Assembly (NCBI GenBank): GCA_040757115.1
Contig: JBFLYA010000148.1
Coordinates: forward strand, 1-9,274
DNA length: 9,274 nt
Reading direction: 5' to 3'
Source of the DNA: a bacterium
GTDB lineage: Bacteria; UBA9089; CG2-30-40-21; SBAY01
Part shown: positions 1 through 6,735 of the stretch, piece after piece
Numbering within the stretch: the first letter of the stretch is position 1
How the letters are laid out: each line of letters begins with the position of its first letter
The notes under the pieces: model-generated
What the model was told of the DNA's origin: nothing
Seen by the model: only the letters and a program-made list of their open reading frames with translations
The model's database searches: none
Position numbers and translations under genes: made by a program

Positions 1-103
1 TTTCTTTAGCTGGTTCCCCACCCATAGCTTGTAACACTGTACCTCCCCCAATCACCATACTTAAAACCACTAAAAACCCTAATACTTTTTTTACTTTAAA
101 CAT
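1..103 (-). CDS. Exported protein, N-terminal part only (runs off left edge)
   Basis: Reading leftward from ATG at 103, 34 codons stay open to the window edge. The peptide starts MFKVKKVLGFLVVLSM and continues through a glycine-rich stretch to VLQA-MGGEPAKE. It is a typical Sec signal peptide: lysines at residues 3, 5 and 6, a hydrophobic core at about 8-20, and a likely cleavage site after VLQA. The start is fixed by a strong Shine-Dalgarno AGGAGGT (113-119) nine bases upstream and by a consensus promoter at 144-172. The mature protein lies outside the window, so its function cannot be told. It is codirectional with, and 108 bp downstream of, the truncated lipase-like gene, but has its own promoter. 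It is too short for most gene finders, but all start signals agree. Confidence 0.75.
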   Translation of the reverse strand, partial: MFKVKKVLGFLVVLSMVIGGGTVLQAMGGEPAKE

Positions 104-143
104 CTTTCAAACACCTCCTAAAATTTTTAACTTTGTTTTTTTA

Positions 144-172
144 ACTATACTACATTTTTTAACATTTGTCAA
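144..172 (-). promoter_or_regulatory. Sigma-70-type promoter for the left-edge exported protein
   Basis: On the minus strand, TTGACA (172-167) and TATAGT (149-144) are separated by exactly 17 bases. Transcription would start near 137, giving a leader of about 35 bases that contains AGGAGGT. Upstream lies an A-rich tract (about 173-198) resembling those at the other two promoters in this window, possibly an UP element. Confidence 0.75.
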
Positions 173-211
173 ATTCAATTTCTCATTTTTCCCCTCATTC
201 CTTATTTACAT

Positions 212-2017
212 TTACACCTTTATCTGATGAATCAAATTATCATCTGGTATTAATTCATCACCTGAGGTAACTACAAATGAGGTACTTGCTTGACTATCTG
301 CAGGTAATTCTAAGGTAGATGCAGGATATTGGGTGATAGAAAGGCATTTTGATGCCCTAATCAGTTTCATCTCAATATTAGCCGTAAAAGACTTATTCTT
401 TGCCTTGTTAGTGATAGTGATGTAATGAGTATGTGATTCATGTGGCTCTGTAAAATTCTCCCAGGCAGGATGGATAGATACAAAGATAGGTGGCACAATC
501 TCAAAACTCCAGCGATAAGGAGATTGTTTCAAATCATGCCCTGGCTCATTAGCATTATCCTTTGCCTCAATTGAGCAAGAATACTCACCATAATCTAAGT
601 TATTCACTGCTGATGCTTGATGAAAGGTTCCTTGAGGAGTATTCAATACAATAGTTGAATTATCAATCCCGGAGGCATAGCTGTTAACTGGTGGGTCAAA
701 AAGCGTAGCAGAGATATTGACTGTCCAGGGTGTCTCCTCAGCAATAATCACCTCACCATTTGCTGGGGTGGTGGCAGTTACCTCCGGCTCCTCGGTGTCA
801 ATTAAAAAGGAATGGTAGCCTGATATTGGTACTTCAATAGTTTCAATAATATCTTCCTTACAATCAGCACTGGCTATCTTTACCTGCATTTGTGTTTTCT
901 CCTCAAAATAAAGCCTTGCGCTGCCGTCAGTCCCTTTGGGAATATTCAAGATTACAGAGAAGTTCTTACCCGAGCCGGCTAAAGATATTGGATGTGGAGA
1001 AGAAAAAGCACCGTTACCTTTAATAAATAGTGTTGGTGCTGAAGGTAAAGATTCGGATAAGGTAATAGAGATAGATATTGCCCCTTCTCTGACAGGAGAT
1101 TCCCTTGAGATAGTAATTTGTGCTGTGATAGGAGATTTAGAAAACAGCTCTTCTAATATTTGTCTTTTAACCTTAACACTTTTGTATAAGTCAACATGAT
1201 GTGTTGACAGGGCACCAATATCCTCAAGCCTTTTAACTGTCTTTCTCTGCTGATGTAGAAGTCTACCTTTAGCAGAGAGATAAGAAACCACACCATCTCC
1301 ACCCTCAAACAATGGTGGGCCAATCCTATCCTCAGCTAAATTAATATAAGTAATCGTTGGTGGGTCTGAATTTAATTTATTCTGCCAGAAATACTCCATA
1401 AAGGCACTACCTTTTTCCTGCAATTGCTCAGTTCCAACTAAGTTAGGGTCAGGTTTGTTATACTTCTTAGCAATATCTGATTTCCATTTTGAAGAAACTG
1501 GTAAATTTCGGAAGAAGTCAGATATACCACTACCCATCTGCGGTGTCCCCATCATAATAATTTGATTTATGTCATTGCCGTAGCGGGGGATGTTGGAGAT
1601 GGTTATCTTTTTGGGTTCTTTTTCACCAGCAGGAGTATATTCATAATCCATTGTAGGCTGATGTTGATTCCCATACATCATAGTATAAAGCTCAGCTACA
1701 ATACCACCTCTTGAATGAGCAACAATATCAAGTTTAGTTGCTCCTGTTCGTCTCTTAACTTCATCTATTGCTTGTTTAAGCTTTTTAACATCCTCTTGTA
1801 TCAATCCTTGTCCTCTGTTAGGAAAATCACCAAACAAATCAGCTAAGGTAAACACATCAAATCCTGCATTTTGCAATGTCTTCACCATGCATCCATCTTT
1901 AAAACTCTGTGAATCACCATTGAGTCCATGAACTATCAATACAGGATTTTTAGCAAAAGCAGGACTTAACAAAAATAAAGTGCCTACCAGACCTAAAATA
2001 ATGGTTCTTTTAAACAT
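212..2017 (-). CDS. Secreted lipase-like alpha/beta-hydrolase with Ig-like domains (paralogue A, truncated C-terminus)
   Basis: Predicted 601-residue extracytoplasmic esterase/lipase of the EstA/class 2 lipase type. A signal peptide covers 1-22, with cleavage after SPAFA. The hydrolase domain covers about 24-295: oxyanion-loop motif VLIVHG at 26-31, nucleophile elbow AHSRGG with Ser102 (AHSxG as in Bacillus lipases), a GTPQMGS motif at 157-163, probable acid Asp241 in GGDGVV, and probable His273 or His274 in THHVDLY. About 300-400 and 405-510 look like beta-sandwich/Ig-like modules, the second with the typical ending YSCSIEAKDNANEPG. The start has SD AAGGTGAG 8 bases upstream. It lies 35 bp after the LolA-like gene, so the two are probably cotranscribed. 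Compared with paralogue B it lacks everything after residue 599 and ends KV-stop. Substrate is unknown; lipase is inferred from motifs. Confidence 0.88.
   Translation of the reverse strand: MFKRTIILGLVGTLFLLSPAFAKNPVLIVHGLNGDSQSFKDGCMVKTLQNAGFDVFTLADLFGDFPNRGQGLIQEDVKKLKQAIDEVKRRTGATKLDIVAHSRGGIVAELYTMMYGNQHQPTMDYEYTPAGEKEPKKITISNIPRYGNDINQIIMMGTPQMGSGISDFFRNLPVSSKWKSDIAKKYNKPDPNLVGTEQLQEKGSAFMEYFWQNKLNSDPPTITYINLAEDRIGPPLFEGGDGVVSYLSAKGRLLHQQRKTVKRLEDIGALSTHHVDLYKSVKVKRQILEELFSKSPITAQITISRESPVREGAISISITLSESLPSAPTLFIKGNGAFSSPHPISLAGSGKNFSVILNIPKGTDGSARLYFEEKTQMQVKIASADCKEDIIETIEVPISGYHSFLIDTEEPEVTATTPANGEVIIAEETPWTVNISATLFDPPVNSYASGIDNSTIVLNTPQGTFHQASAVNNLDYGEYSCSIEAKDNANEPGHDLKQSPYRWSFEIVPPIFVSIHPAWENFTEPHESHTHYITITNKAKNKSFTANIEMKLIRASKCLSITQYPASTLELPADSQASTSFVVTSGDELIPDDNLIHQIKV
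221..801. repeat. Long direct duplication, copy A (partner 3794-4374)
   Basis: These 581 bases align to 3794-4374 at a constant offset of 3573 with no indels and about 18 mismatches by hand count. They encode residues 405-599 of both lipase-like proteins, which differ at only four positions there (406, 446, 508, 524). Similarity stops abruptly at 220/221 and falls sharply beyond 801. Confidence 0.9.
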
Positions 2018-2052
2018 AATTTACTCACCTTCAAAAGATTAAAAATTTAAGA

Positions 2053-2946
2053 CTAAAACTCAAACTCACTATCTGGAATACCAGTATTTAATTGAATATT
2101 GCTAAGAGTAATTTCTTCTGTTGCTCTTGCTGTTTTAACAAACTTTGTTGGAATCCAAGTATCATTGATAAGTACAAAATTACTGAATTCTCTGGTTGAA
2201 CTTACATTACCACTTTTAATTCCAATTGCTATAATTTTTGTAAATACCCCTTTATTAAAATCCATTGTGAATTCGTATCTTAACCATCCTGGTACAGGAT
2301 AGTTATACTCATCCTCAGGATTACTTGCTTTCGGCACTGCCTCAATCACCCAGGTATCAGGTTGAGGATTATCAATCACCTTCGTATCAAACTTAGTCAT
2401 TATCTCATCCAACCGCCAGTAGAAATCAAGTCTATCTGGGTCTAACATTAAATACCAAGGAAGTTTGTATATCCAATCTTCACCATCTACTTTCCTATAA
2501 TGGGTCTGATTTTTTATAATGGTAGGACTTTCTGGTTCATCATTAAGAATATACTTAAGTTTATCTGGTGGTTTAAATAAAAACTTTAGATTAGCTATAT
2601 GGGTATCTTTAAATAATGGATACCCCCATCCTCCTTCCTTTTTTGTCACACTATACATATCTGCCTTCAGGTCTTGTATCTTCTGGTAATTCGCCTTGAC
2701 CTTATCCAGTAATGCCTGGACAGTAGGCGTGCCGATTTGTTTTGGTCTAAGTGGTAGATTTTTCTTTTTTACCACCTTTTCCTGCTTCGTCTTTTGCTCA
2801 TTAGCCTTTAGCCATGGCCACTGCCATTCTATACCCTGGGCTATAGTGCTACTGCATAGCAAGATACACATCACCCCAATGCAACACATTATCTTTTTAA
2901 TCCTTGTTCCTCTTGAATTTCCCTTTAAACCTTTTAAATTACACAT
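2053..2946 (-). CDS. Exported LolA-like (outer-membrane lipoprotein-sorting-like) protein, unit 3
   Basis: This 297-residue protein has a signal peptide: a basic N-region at about 5-18 (RGTRIKK), a hydrophobic core at about 19-35, and probable cleavage after IAQG. A Trp- and Lys-rich linker follows, then from about 75 a LolA-like fold: helix VQALLDKVKANYQKIQDL, beta strands, a late DTWVIEAVPK strand (about 197-206), DFNKGVFTKI and the WIPT turn. LolA-like proteins bind lipid or lipoprotein acyl chains in a half-barrel; the precise role here is unknown. SD GGAGGT (2957-2962) lies 8 bases before the start, and a consensus promoter is at 3024-3052. The lipase-like gene follows after 35 bp. It shares near-identical blocks with the unit 2 paralogue at residues 20-95, 177-217 and 276-297; the parts between have diverged. 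Confidence 0.8.
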   Translation of the reverse strand: MCNLKGLKGNSRGTRIKKIMCCIGVMCILLCSSTIAQGIEWQWPWLKANEQKTKQEKVVKKKNLPLRPKQIGTPTVQALLDKVKANYQKIQDLKADMYSVTKKEGGWGYPLFKDTHIANLKFLFKPPDKLKYILNDEPESPTIIKNQTHYRKVDGEDWIYKLPWYLMLDPDRLDFYWRLDEIMTKFDTKVIDNPQPDTWVIEAVPKASNPEDEYNYPVPGWLRYEFTMDFNKGVFTKIIAIGIKSGNVSSTREFSNFVLINDTWIPTKFVKTARATEEITLSNIQLNTGIPDSEFEF

Positions 2947-2971
2947 TGTTTTTTACCTCCATATTTTTGAT

Positions 2972-3001
2972 AATTGGTTAAATGGTAACTGGTTAAATAG
3001 T
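2972..3001. repeat. Two tandem 15-bp units in the leader of the unit 3 LolA-like gene
   Basis: AATTGGTTAAATGGT (2972-2986) is followed directly by AACTGGTTAAATAGT (2987-3001), with two mismatches. The pair sits between the predicted transcription start (about 3017) and the Shine-Dalgarno (2957-2962). It could be an operator or simply slippage. Confidence 0.7.
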
Positions 3002-3023
3002 CACCCTTTACCAGGTTTCTTTA

Positions 3024-3052
3024 ATTATAACACATTTTTTGTCTTTTATCAA
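3024..3052 (-). promoter_or_regulatory. Sigma-70-type promoter for the unit 3 LolA-like/lipase pair
   Basis: Minus strand TTGATA (3052-3047), 17-base spacer, perfect TATAAT (3029-3024). The predicted start is near 3017, giving a leader of about 70 bases. An A-rich tract lies upstream (about 3055-3078), as at the other two promoters. Confidence 0.78.
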
Positions 3053-3078
3053 GGTTTAATTTTTCATTTTTTCTTTTT

Positions 3079-3160
3079 GTACACTGATTGCACGGATTAC
3101 ACTGATTTTTTTTATTTTTATACTCCGTGAGAATCTGTGCTATCCGTGAAATCCGTGTAC
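3079..3160. repeat. Interspersed hairpin repeat ('cacggatt' family) overlapping the 3' end of the 816-residue gene
   Basis: The ends form an imperfect inverted repeat: GTACACTGATTGCACGGATT at 3079-3098 against ATCCGTGAAATCCGTGTAC ending at 3160, with a T-rich centre. The same word family (cactgatt, acacggatt, cacggat) recurs inside the 8775-8866 element. It contains the last six codons and the stop of the lipase-like paralogue B. Its folded RNA could also act in 3'-end formation; no classic T-tail terminator is evident. Confidence 0.75.
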
Positions 3161-5590
3161 TTTAGATTCCAAACAGGTTAATATCCCGGGCAAAAACTCA
3201 AATTCATAGCCATATTTCTGTGTAAAACAAACTACCACACCACCTTCCTCAACATATCTCCGTAACCTCCATTCCAATATTTCAGAAGTATCTACACCAC
3301 TTAATCCATAGCTCGGAATAATTAGCACCTTGAAGTCGGATAACTTGCGAGGGATGAGGGACGAGGGATGAGGGATGAAGGACGAAAGAGGAGGGACGAG
3401 GGATGAAAGAGGAAGTGACTTTTGGAGTTCAGACTTTAGCCTTTCATTCGCAGCATTGGGCATTTGGATTTGATTTGATATTTGGAATTTGGATTTTGGA
3501 ATTTGTTTGTAATTTGGAATTTGTGATTTGGAATTTTCCTCAATGGAGGATGGTAACGGTTCAAGGTCACGATCGATAAACCAGACAGGCTCTTTAAACC
3601 GTCCTAAAAGATGTGCTACTCCATCCACAAATCCATTCAAATACACCCCAACCTCTGCCTCAGAATCTATCTTTGCCGGTGTTGGGTATCTTGGGTCTGA
3701 AATATCATAGGATTCATCCGGATGGTCAGTGACTATGTTCTGGCCATTGGCATACTGAATGGCAGATAATTTTAAGCCACGGACAGTTATTATTATCTGA
3801 TGAATCAAATTATCATCCGGTATTAATTCATCACCTGAGGTAACTACAAATGAGGTACTTGCTTGACTATCTGCTGGTAATTCTAAGGTAGAAGCAGGAT
3901 ATTGGGTGATAGAAAGGCATTTTGATGCCCTAATCAGTTTCATCTCAATATTAGCCGTAAAAGACTTATTCTTTGCCTTGTTAGTGATAGTGATGTAATG
4001 AGTATGGGATTCATGTGGGTCTGTAAAATTCTCCCAGGCGGGATGGATAGATACAAAGATAGGTGGGGCAATCTCAAAACTCCAGCGATAAGGAGATTGT
4101 TTCAAATCATGCCCTGGCTCATTAGCATTATCCTTTGCCTCAATTGAGCAAGAATACTCACCATAATCTAAGTTATTCACTGCTGATGCTTGATGAAAGG
4201 TTCCTTGAGGAGTATTCAATACAATAGTTGAATTATCAATCCCGGAGGCATAGCCATTCACTGGTGGGTCAAAAAGAGTAGCAGAGATATTGACCGTCCA
4301 GGGTGTCTCCTCAGCAATAATCACCTCACCATTTGCTGGCGTAGTAGCAGTAACCTCCGGTTCCTCGGTGTCAACCAGGAAATTATACTCACCACTAATT
4401 GGGGCTTGAATAATATCTTGAACTTCCTGACAATTTTCATCGGCTATTGTTACCGGAATTGATGTTGTCTCGTTAATATAAAGTTTGGCATTACCATCGT
4501 CGCCTTTGGAAATAAAGCATTTACCAGAGAAGTTTTTCCCGGAACCAGATAAAGCAATCTCTGGTAGTGGCACTGGGACAAATCCTCCCTTTTGGTAAAT
4601 GAGTGTTGGTGGACATGGTAAGGTCTCAGAAGTAGTTACATAAACATTTATTGCCCCTTCTCTGACAGGAGATTTCCTTGAAATAGAGATGTTAGCTACA
4701 ATAGGAGACTTAGAAAACAGCTCTTCTAATATTTGTCTTTTAACCTTAACATTTTTGTATAAGTCAACATGATGCGTTGCCAGGGCACCCATATCCTCAA
4801 GCCTTTTAACTGTTTTTCTTTGCTGATGTAGTGGGACACCTTTAGCTGAATCAAAAAAAATTACACCATCACCCGGTTTAAACGATGGAGGACCAATCCT
4901 ATCCTCAGCTAAATTAATATAAGTAATCGTTGGTAGGTCTGAATTTAATTTATTCTTCCAGAATAACTCCTCCATAAAATTACTACCTTCAGTCCGCTGC
5001 TGCTCTATTGCTACAGAATACGGGTCAGGACATTTACCTTTCTTATGGATTTCATTAACTATCTCTGGATTTTTATATGAAAAATCAGCCCACTCACTTC
5101 CCATCTGCCCTGTCCCCAGCATAATGATTTGATTGACATCATTGCCGTAGCGGGGGATGTTGGTGATGGTCTTATTTTTTTTAAATTTTTCTTTTTTGGG
5201 TTTTCCAGCAGGATAATACGAATAATCCATCGTAGATTGATATTGATCACCAGACATCATAGTATAAAGTTCAGCTACAATACCACCTCTTGAATGTGCA
5301 ACTATATCTACCTTATCTGCACCAGTAAAATTTTTAATCTCATCTATCTTTTGTTTTAGCGCCTTTACATCTTCTTGTATTAATCCCTGGCCTTTATCAT
5401 CAAAATCAATAGTAAATATCTCTTTTCCCTCATACCCAGCATTCATCAAGGTAGTTATTAAACAACCTTCTTTCCACATTTTTGAATCCGCAAAAGTTCC
5501 ATGAACTAAAAGCACAGGATTCTTCGCCACGGCAGGACTTAACCAGAATAGACTACCTACCAAACCTAAGGCTATAACTCTTTTAATCAT
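3140..5590 (-). CDS. Secreted lipase-like alpha/beta-hydrolase, multidomain (paralogue B)
   Basis: This 816-residue predicted extracytoplasmic esterase/lipase has a signal peptide at 1-22 (cleavage after SPAVA). The hydrolase domain spans about 24-295 with VLLVHG 26-31, AHSRGG with Ser100, Asp241 in GDGVI and His273/His274 in THHVDLY. The GTPxMGS motif of paralogue A is GTGQMGS here (159-165). Ig-like modules follow (about 300-510). Residues 601-680 and 750-802 are absent from paralogue A; 752-790 (KVLIIPS to EEGGVVVCF) resembles the beta-strand/GG core of a glutamine-amidotransferase-like domain, cut short. Residues about 684-747 are low-complexity sequence derived from DNA repeats, and 811-816 plus the stop come from a hairpin repeat. 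SD AGGAGGTGA lies 7 bases upstream; the LolA-like gene precedes it by 45 bp. Substrate unknown. Confidence 0.87.
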   Translation of the reverse strand: MIKRVIALGLVGSLFWLSPAVAKNPVLLVHGTFADSKMWKEGCLITTLMNAGYEGKEIFTIDFDDKGQGLIQEDVKALKQKIDEIKNFTGADKVDIVAHSRGGIVAELYTMMSGDQYQSTMDYSYYPAGKPKKEKFKKNKTITNIPRYGNDVNQIIMLGTGQMGSEWADFSYKNPEIVNEIHKKGKCPDPYSVAIEQQRTEGSNFMEELFWKNKLNSDLPTITYINLAEDRIGPPSFKPGDGVIFFDSAKGVPLHQQRKTVKRLEDMGALATHHVDLYKNVKVKRQILEELFSKSPIVANISISRKSPVREGAINVYVTTSETLPCPPTLIYQKGGFVPVPLPEIALSGSGKNFSGKCFISKGDDGNAKLYINETTSIPVTIADENCQEVQDIIQAPISGEYNFLVDTEEPEVTATTPANGEVIIAEETPWTVNISATLFDPPVNGYASGIDNSTIVLNTPQGTFHQASAVNNLDYGEYSCSIEAKDNANEPGHDLKQSPYRWSFEIAPPIFVSIHPAWENFTDPHESHTHYITITNKAKNKSFTANIEMKLIRASKCLSITQYPASTLELPADSQASTSFVVTSGDELIPDDNLIHQIIITVRGLKLSAIQYANGQNIVTDHPDESYDISDPRYPTPAKIDSEAEVGVYLNGFVDGVAHLLGRFKEPVWFIDRDLEPLPSSIEENSKSQIPNYKQIPKSKFQISNQIQMPNAANERLKSELQKSLPLSSLVPPLSSFIPHPSSLIPRKLSDFKVLIIPSYGLSGVDTSEILEWRLRRYVEEGGVVVCFTQKYGYEFEFLPGILTCLESKVHGFHG
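3350..3412. repeat. Purine-rich degenerate tandem repeat (gggatga/gggacga) inside paralogue B
   Basis: Degenerate 7-base units, mainly gggatga and gggacga, run for about 60 bases. On the coding strand they read as Ser/Leu/Pro/Ile-rich peptide (LSSLVPPLSSFIPHPSSLIP, residues 728-747). The repeat keeps the frame open. No counterpart exists in paralogue A, which ends earlier. Confidence 0.85.
3458..3537. repeat. Degenerate tandem repeat (tttggaat/tttggatt) inside paralogue B
   Basis: Repeating tttggaa, tttggat and tttgtga words span about 80 bases, 45 bases away from the purine-rich repeat. They encode a Ser/Lys/Gln/Ile/Asn-rich stretch at residues 686-712 (SKSQIPNYKQIPKSKF and onward). It is a second, unrelated low-complexity repeat read in frame in the same gene. 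Confidence 0.85.
3794..4374. repeat. Long direct duplication, copy B (partner 221-801)
   Basis: Partner of 221-801 at a constant offset of 3573, encoding residues 405-599 of paralogue B. Here the reading frame continues beyond the block into residues 600-816, so this copy looks like the fuller form. Confidence 0.9.
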
Positions 5591-5635
5591 AATCCACTCA
5601 CCTCCTAAAAACTCTAAATTCTATACTCTAAACCC

Positions 5636-6565
5636 TTACTTGAACTCAAATTCACTATCTGGAATACCAGTATTTAGTTGAATATTACTAAGCGTAATTT
5701 CTTCAGTTCCCTCTCCTATTTTAATTAATGTGGTGGGTATCCAAATATTATTGATTAGTTGAATATTTTTATATTCGGATGCTAAATCTTTATCTCCTCC
5801 AGTTTTTGCATCAAAATCAAAAATTTTTGTAATTACTCCTTTTCCATAATCAATATAAATTTCTAATCCCCACCTTGGTGAAAATGGATAATTGTACTCA
5901 TCCTCAGGATTACTAGCTTTCGGCACTGCCTCAATCACCCAGGTATCAGGTTGAGGATTATCAATCACCTTCGTATCAAACTTAGTAATTATCTCATCCA
6001 ACCGAAAGTAAAATTCAAATAACCTTTGTGGGTCTAATAAAGTATACCATGGTAGTTTATAACTTCCAACAGAAGACTCTTCAGTAATTGGTGCTCCCCA
6101 TTCTCCTATACTTTTACTGTATTTAGTACTATCTTTTACAATTACCGTGAGAACATTTTCGGGTGGTATCCATTTAAGTTTACCAGGTGCTTTAAAGAAA
6201 AACTTTTCATCCTGTGTAATTAAATCACCTACTATGCCTAACCACTTAGCAAATTCAGAATCCCATGTTTTGAAATTCCAATTTGCCTTCAAATCTTGAA
6301 TCTTCTGGTAATTCTCCTTGACCTTATCCAGTAATGCCTGGACAGTCGGCGTGCCGATTTGTTTTGGTCTAAGTGGTAGATTTTTGTTTTTAACCACCTG
6401 TTCCTGCTTAATCTTTTGCTCCTTAGCTTTTAGCCATGGCCACTGCCATTCTATACCCTGGGCTATAGTGCTACTGCCCAGCAAAACACACATCACCCCA
6501 ATGCTACACATTATCTTCTTAATCCTTGTTCCTCTTGAATTTTCCTTTAAACTTCTTTTACCCAT
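5636..6565 (-). CDS. Exported LolA-like (outer-membrane lipoprotein-sorting-like) protein, unit 2
   Basis: This 309-residue paralogue of the unit 3 protein has a signal peptide with basic RGTRIKK (11-17), a core at 18-34 and likely cleavage after AQG (35-37). The mature part opens with WQWPWLK and a charged linker, then the LolA-like region from about 74 (VQALLDKVKENYQKIQDL) through DTWVIEAVPK (197-206), a GKGVITKIFDFD strand pair and a WIPT turn. SD AGGAGGT lies 9 bases before ATG. The 816-residue lipase-like gene follows after 45 bp. No promoter like those at 3024 and 9011 is visible in the 170 bp upstream, which hold a hairpin repeat and a REP-like palindrome, so it may depend on read-through from the propeller gene. 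Segments 96-176 and 218-275 differ strongly from the unit 3 paralogue. Confidence 0.8.
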   Translation of the reverse strand: MGKRSLKENSRGTRIKKIMCSIGVMCVLLGSSTIAQGIEWQWPWLKAKEQKIKQEQVVKNKNLPLRPKQIGTPTVQALLDKVKENYQKIQDLKANWNFKTWDSEFAKWLGIVGDLITQDEKFFFKAPGKLKWIPPENVLTVIVKDSTKYSKSIGEWGAPITEESSVGSYKLPWYTLLDPQRLFEFYFRLDEIITKFDTKVIDNPQPDTWVIEAVPKASNPEDEYNYPFSPRWGLEIYIDYGKGVITKIFDFDAKTGGDKDLASEYKNIQLINNIWIPTTLIKIGEGTEEITLSNIQLNTGIPDSEFEFK

Positions 6566-6598
6566 TTTAAATCTACCTCCTCATTAGTTTAATTTTTT

Positions 6599-6661
6599 AG
6601 TAATCGGATTAGACGGATATACTGGATTTTTTATCTGCTTAATCCGCTAAATCCGATTACT
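6599..6661. repeat. Hairpin repeat ('taatcggatt' family), copy upstream of the unit 2 LolA-like gene
   Basis: AGTAATCGGATT (6599-6610) is perfectly inverted as AATCCGATTACT (6650-6661), and the pairing extends inward through aga/cggat-type words. The related copy at 8934-9007 occupies the same relative place upstream of the unit 1 gene. Confidence 0.85.
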
Positions 6662-6666
6662 AAAAT

Positions 6667-6734
6667 AGGATTAGGGTCAGGCAGTTCCCTTTACATTCCA
6701 CATTTACGGTTTGACCCCAAGAGGAACTAATCCT
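6667..6734. repeat. REP-like nested palindrome between the propeller gene and unit 2
   Basis: Outer arms AGGATTAG (6667-6674) and CTAATCCT (6727-6734) enclose GGGTCA (6674-6679) and TGACCC (6712-6717). The inner words (caggcagttccctttac, ggtttgacccc) resemble REP sequences seen near REP-associated tyrosine transposases, but no transposase gene is in the window. It ends two bases from the stop of the propeller gene and occupies the place where unit 1 has its promoter. Confidence 0.6.
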
Positions 6735-6735
6735 C

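Noticed and set aside
936-1199. 87-codon plus-strand open frame inside lipase A
   Set aside because: Antisense shadow of a well-supported gene; no homologous frame is kept in the paralogue at the matching position.
2696-3130. 144-codon plus-strand open frame
   Set aside because: It lies antisense to the LolA-like N-terminus and its leader; the analogous frames at 6318-6587 and 8467-8703 exist only because the paralogous coding DNA repeats. The peptide is Phe/Cys-rich shadow sequence without a ribosome binding site.
3350-3537. Clustered short repeats as a possible CRISPR array
   Set aside because: Units are 7-8 bases, degenerate and without spacers.
5059-5250. 63-codon minus-strand frame within lipase B
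   Set aside because: Out-of-frame overlap inside the catalytic domain of the larger gene, with no counterpart in paralogue A.
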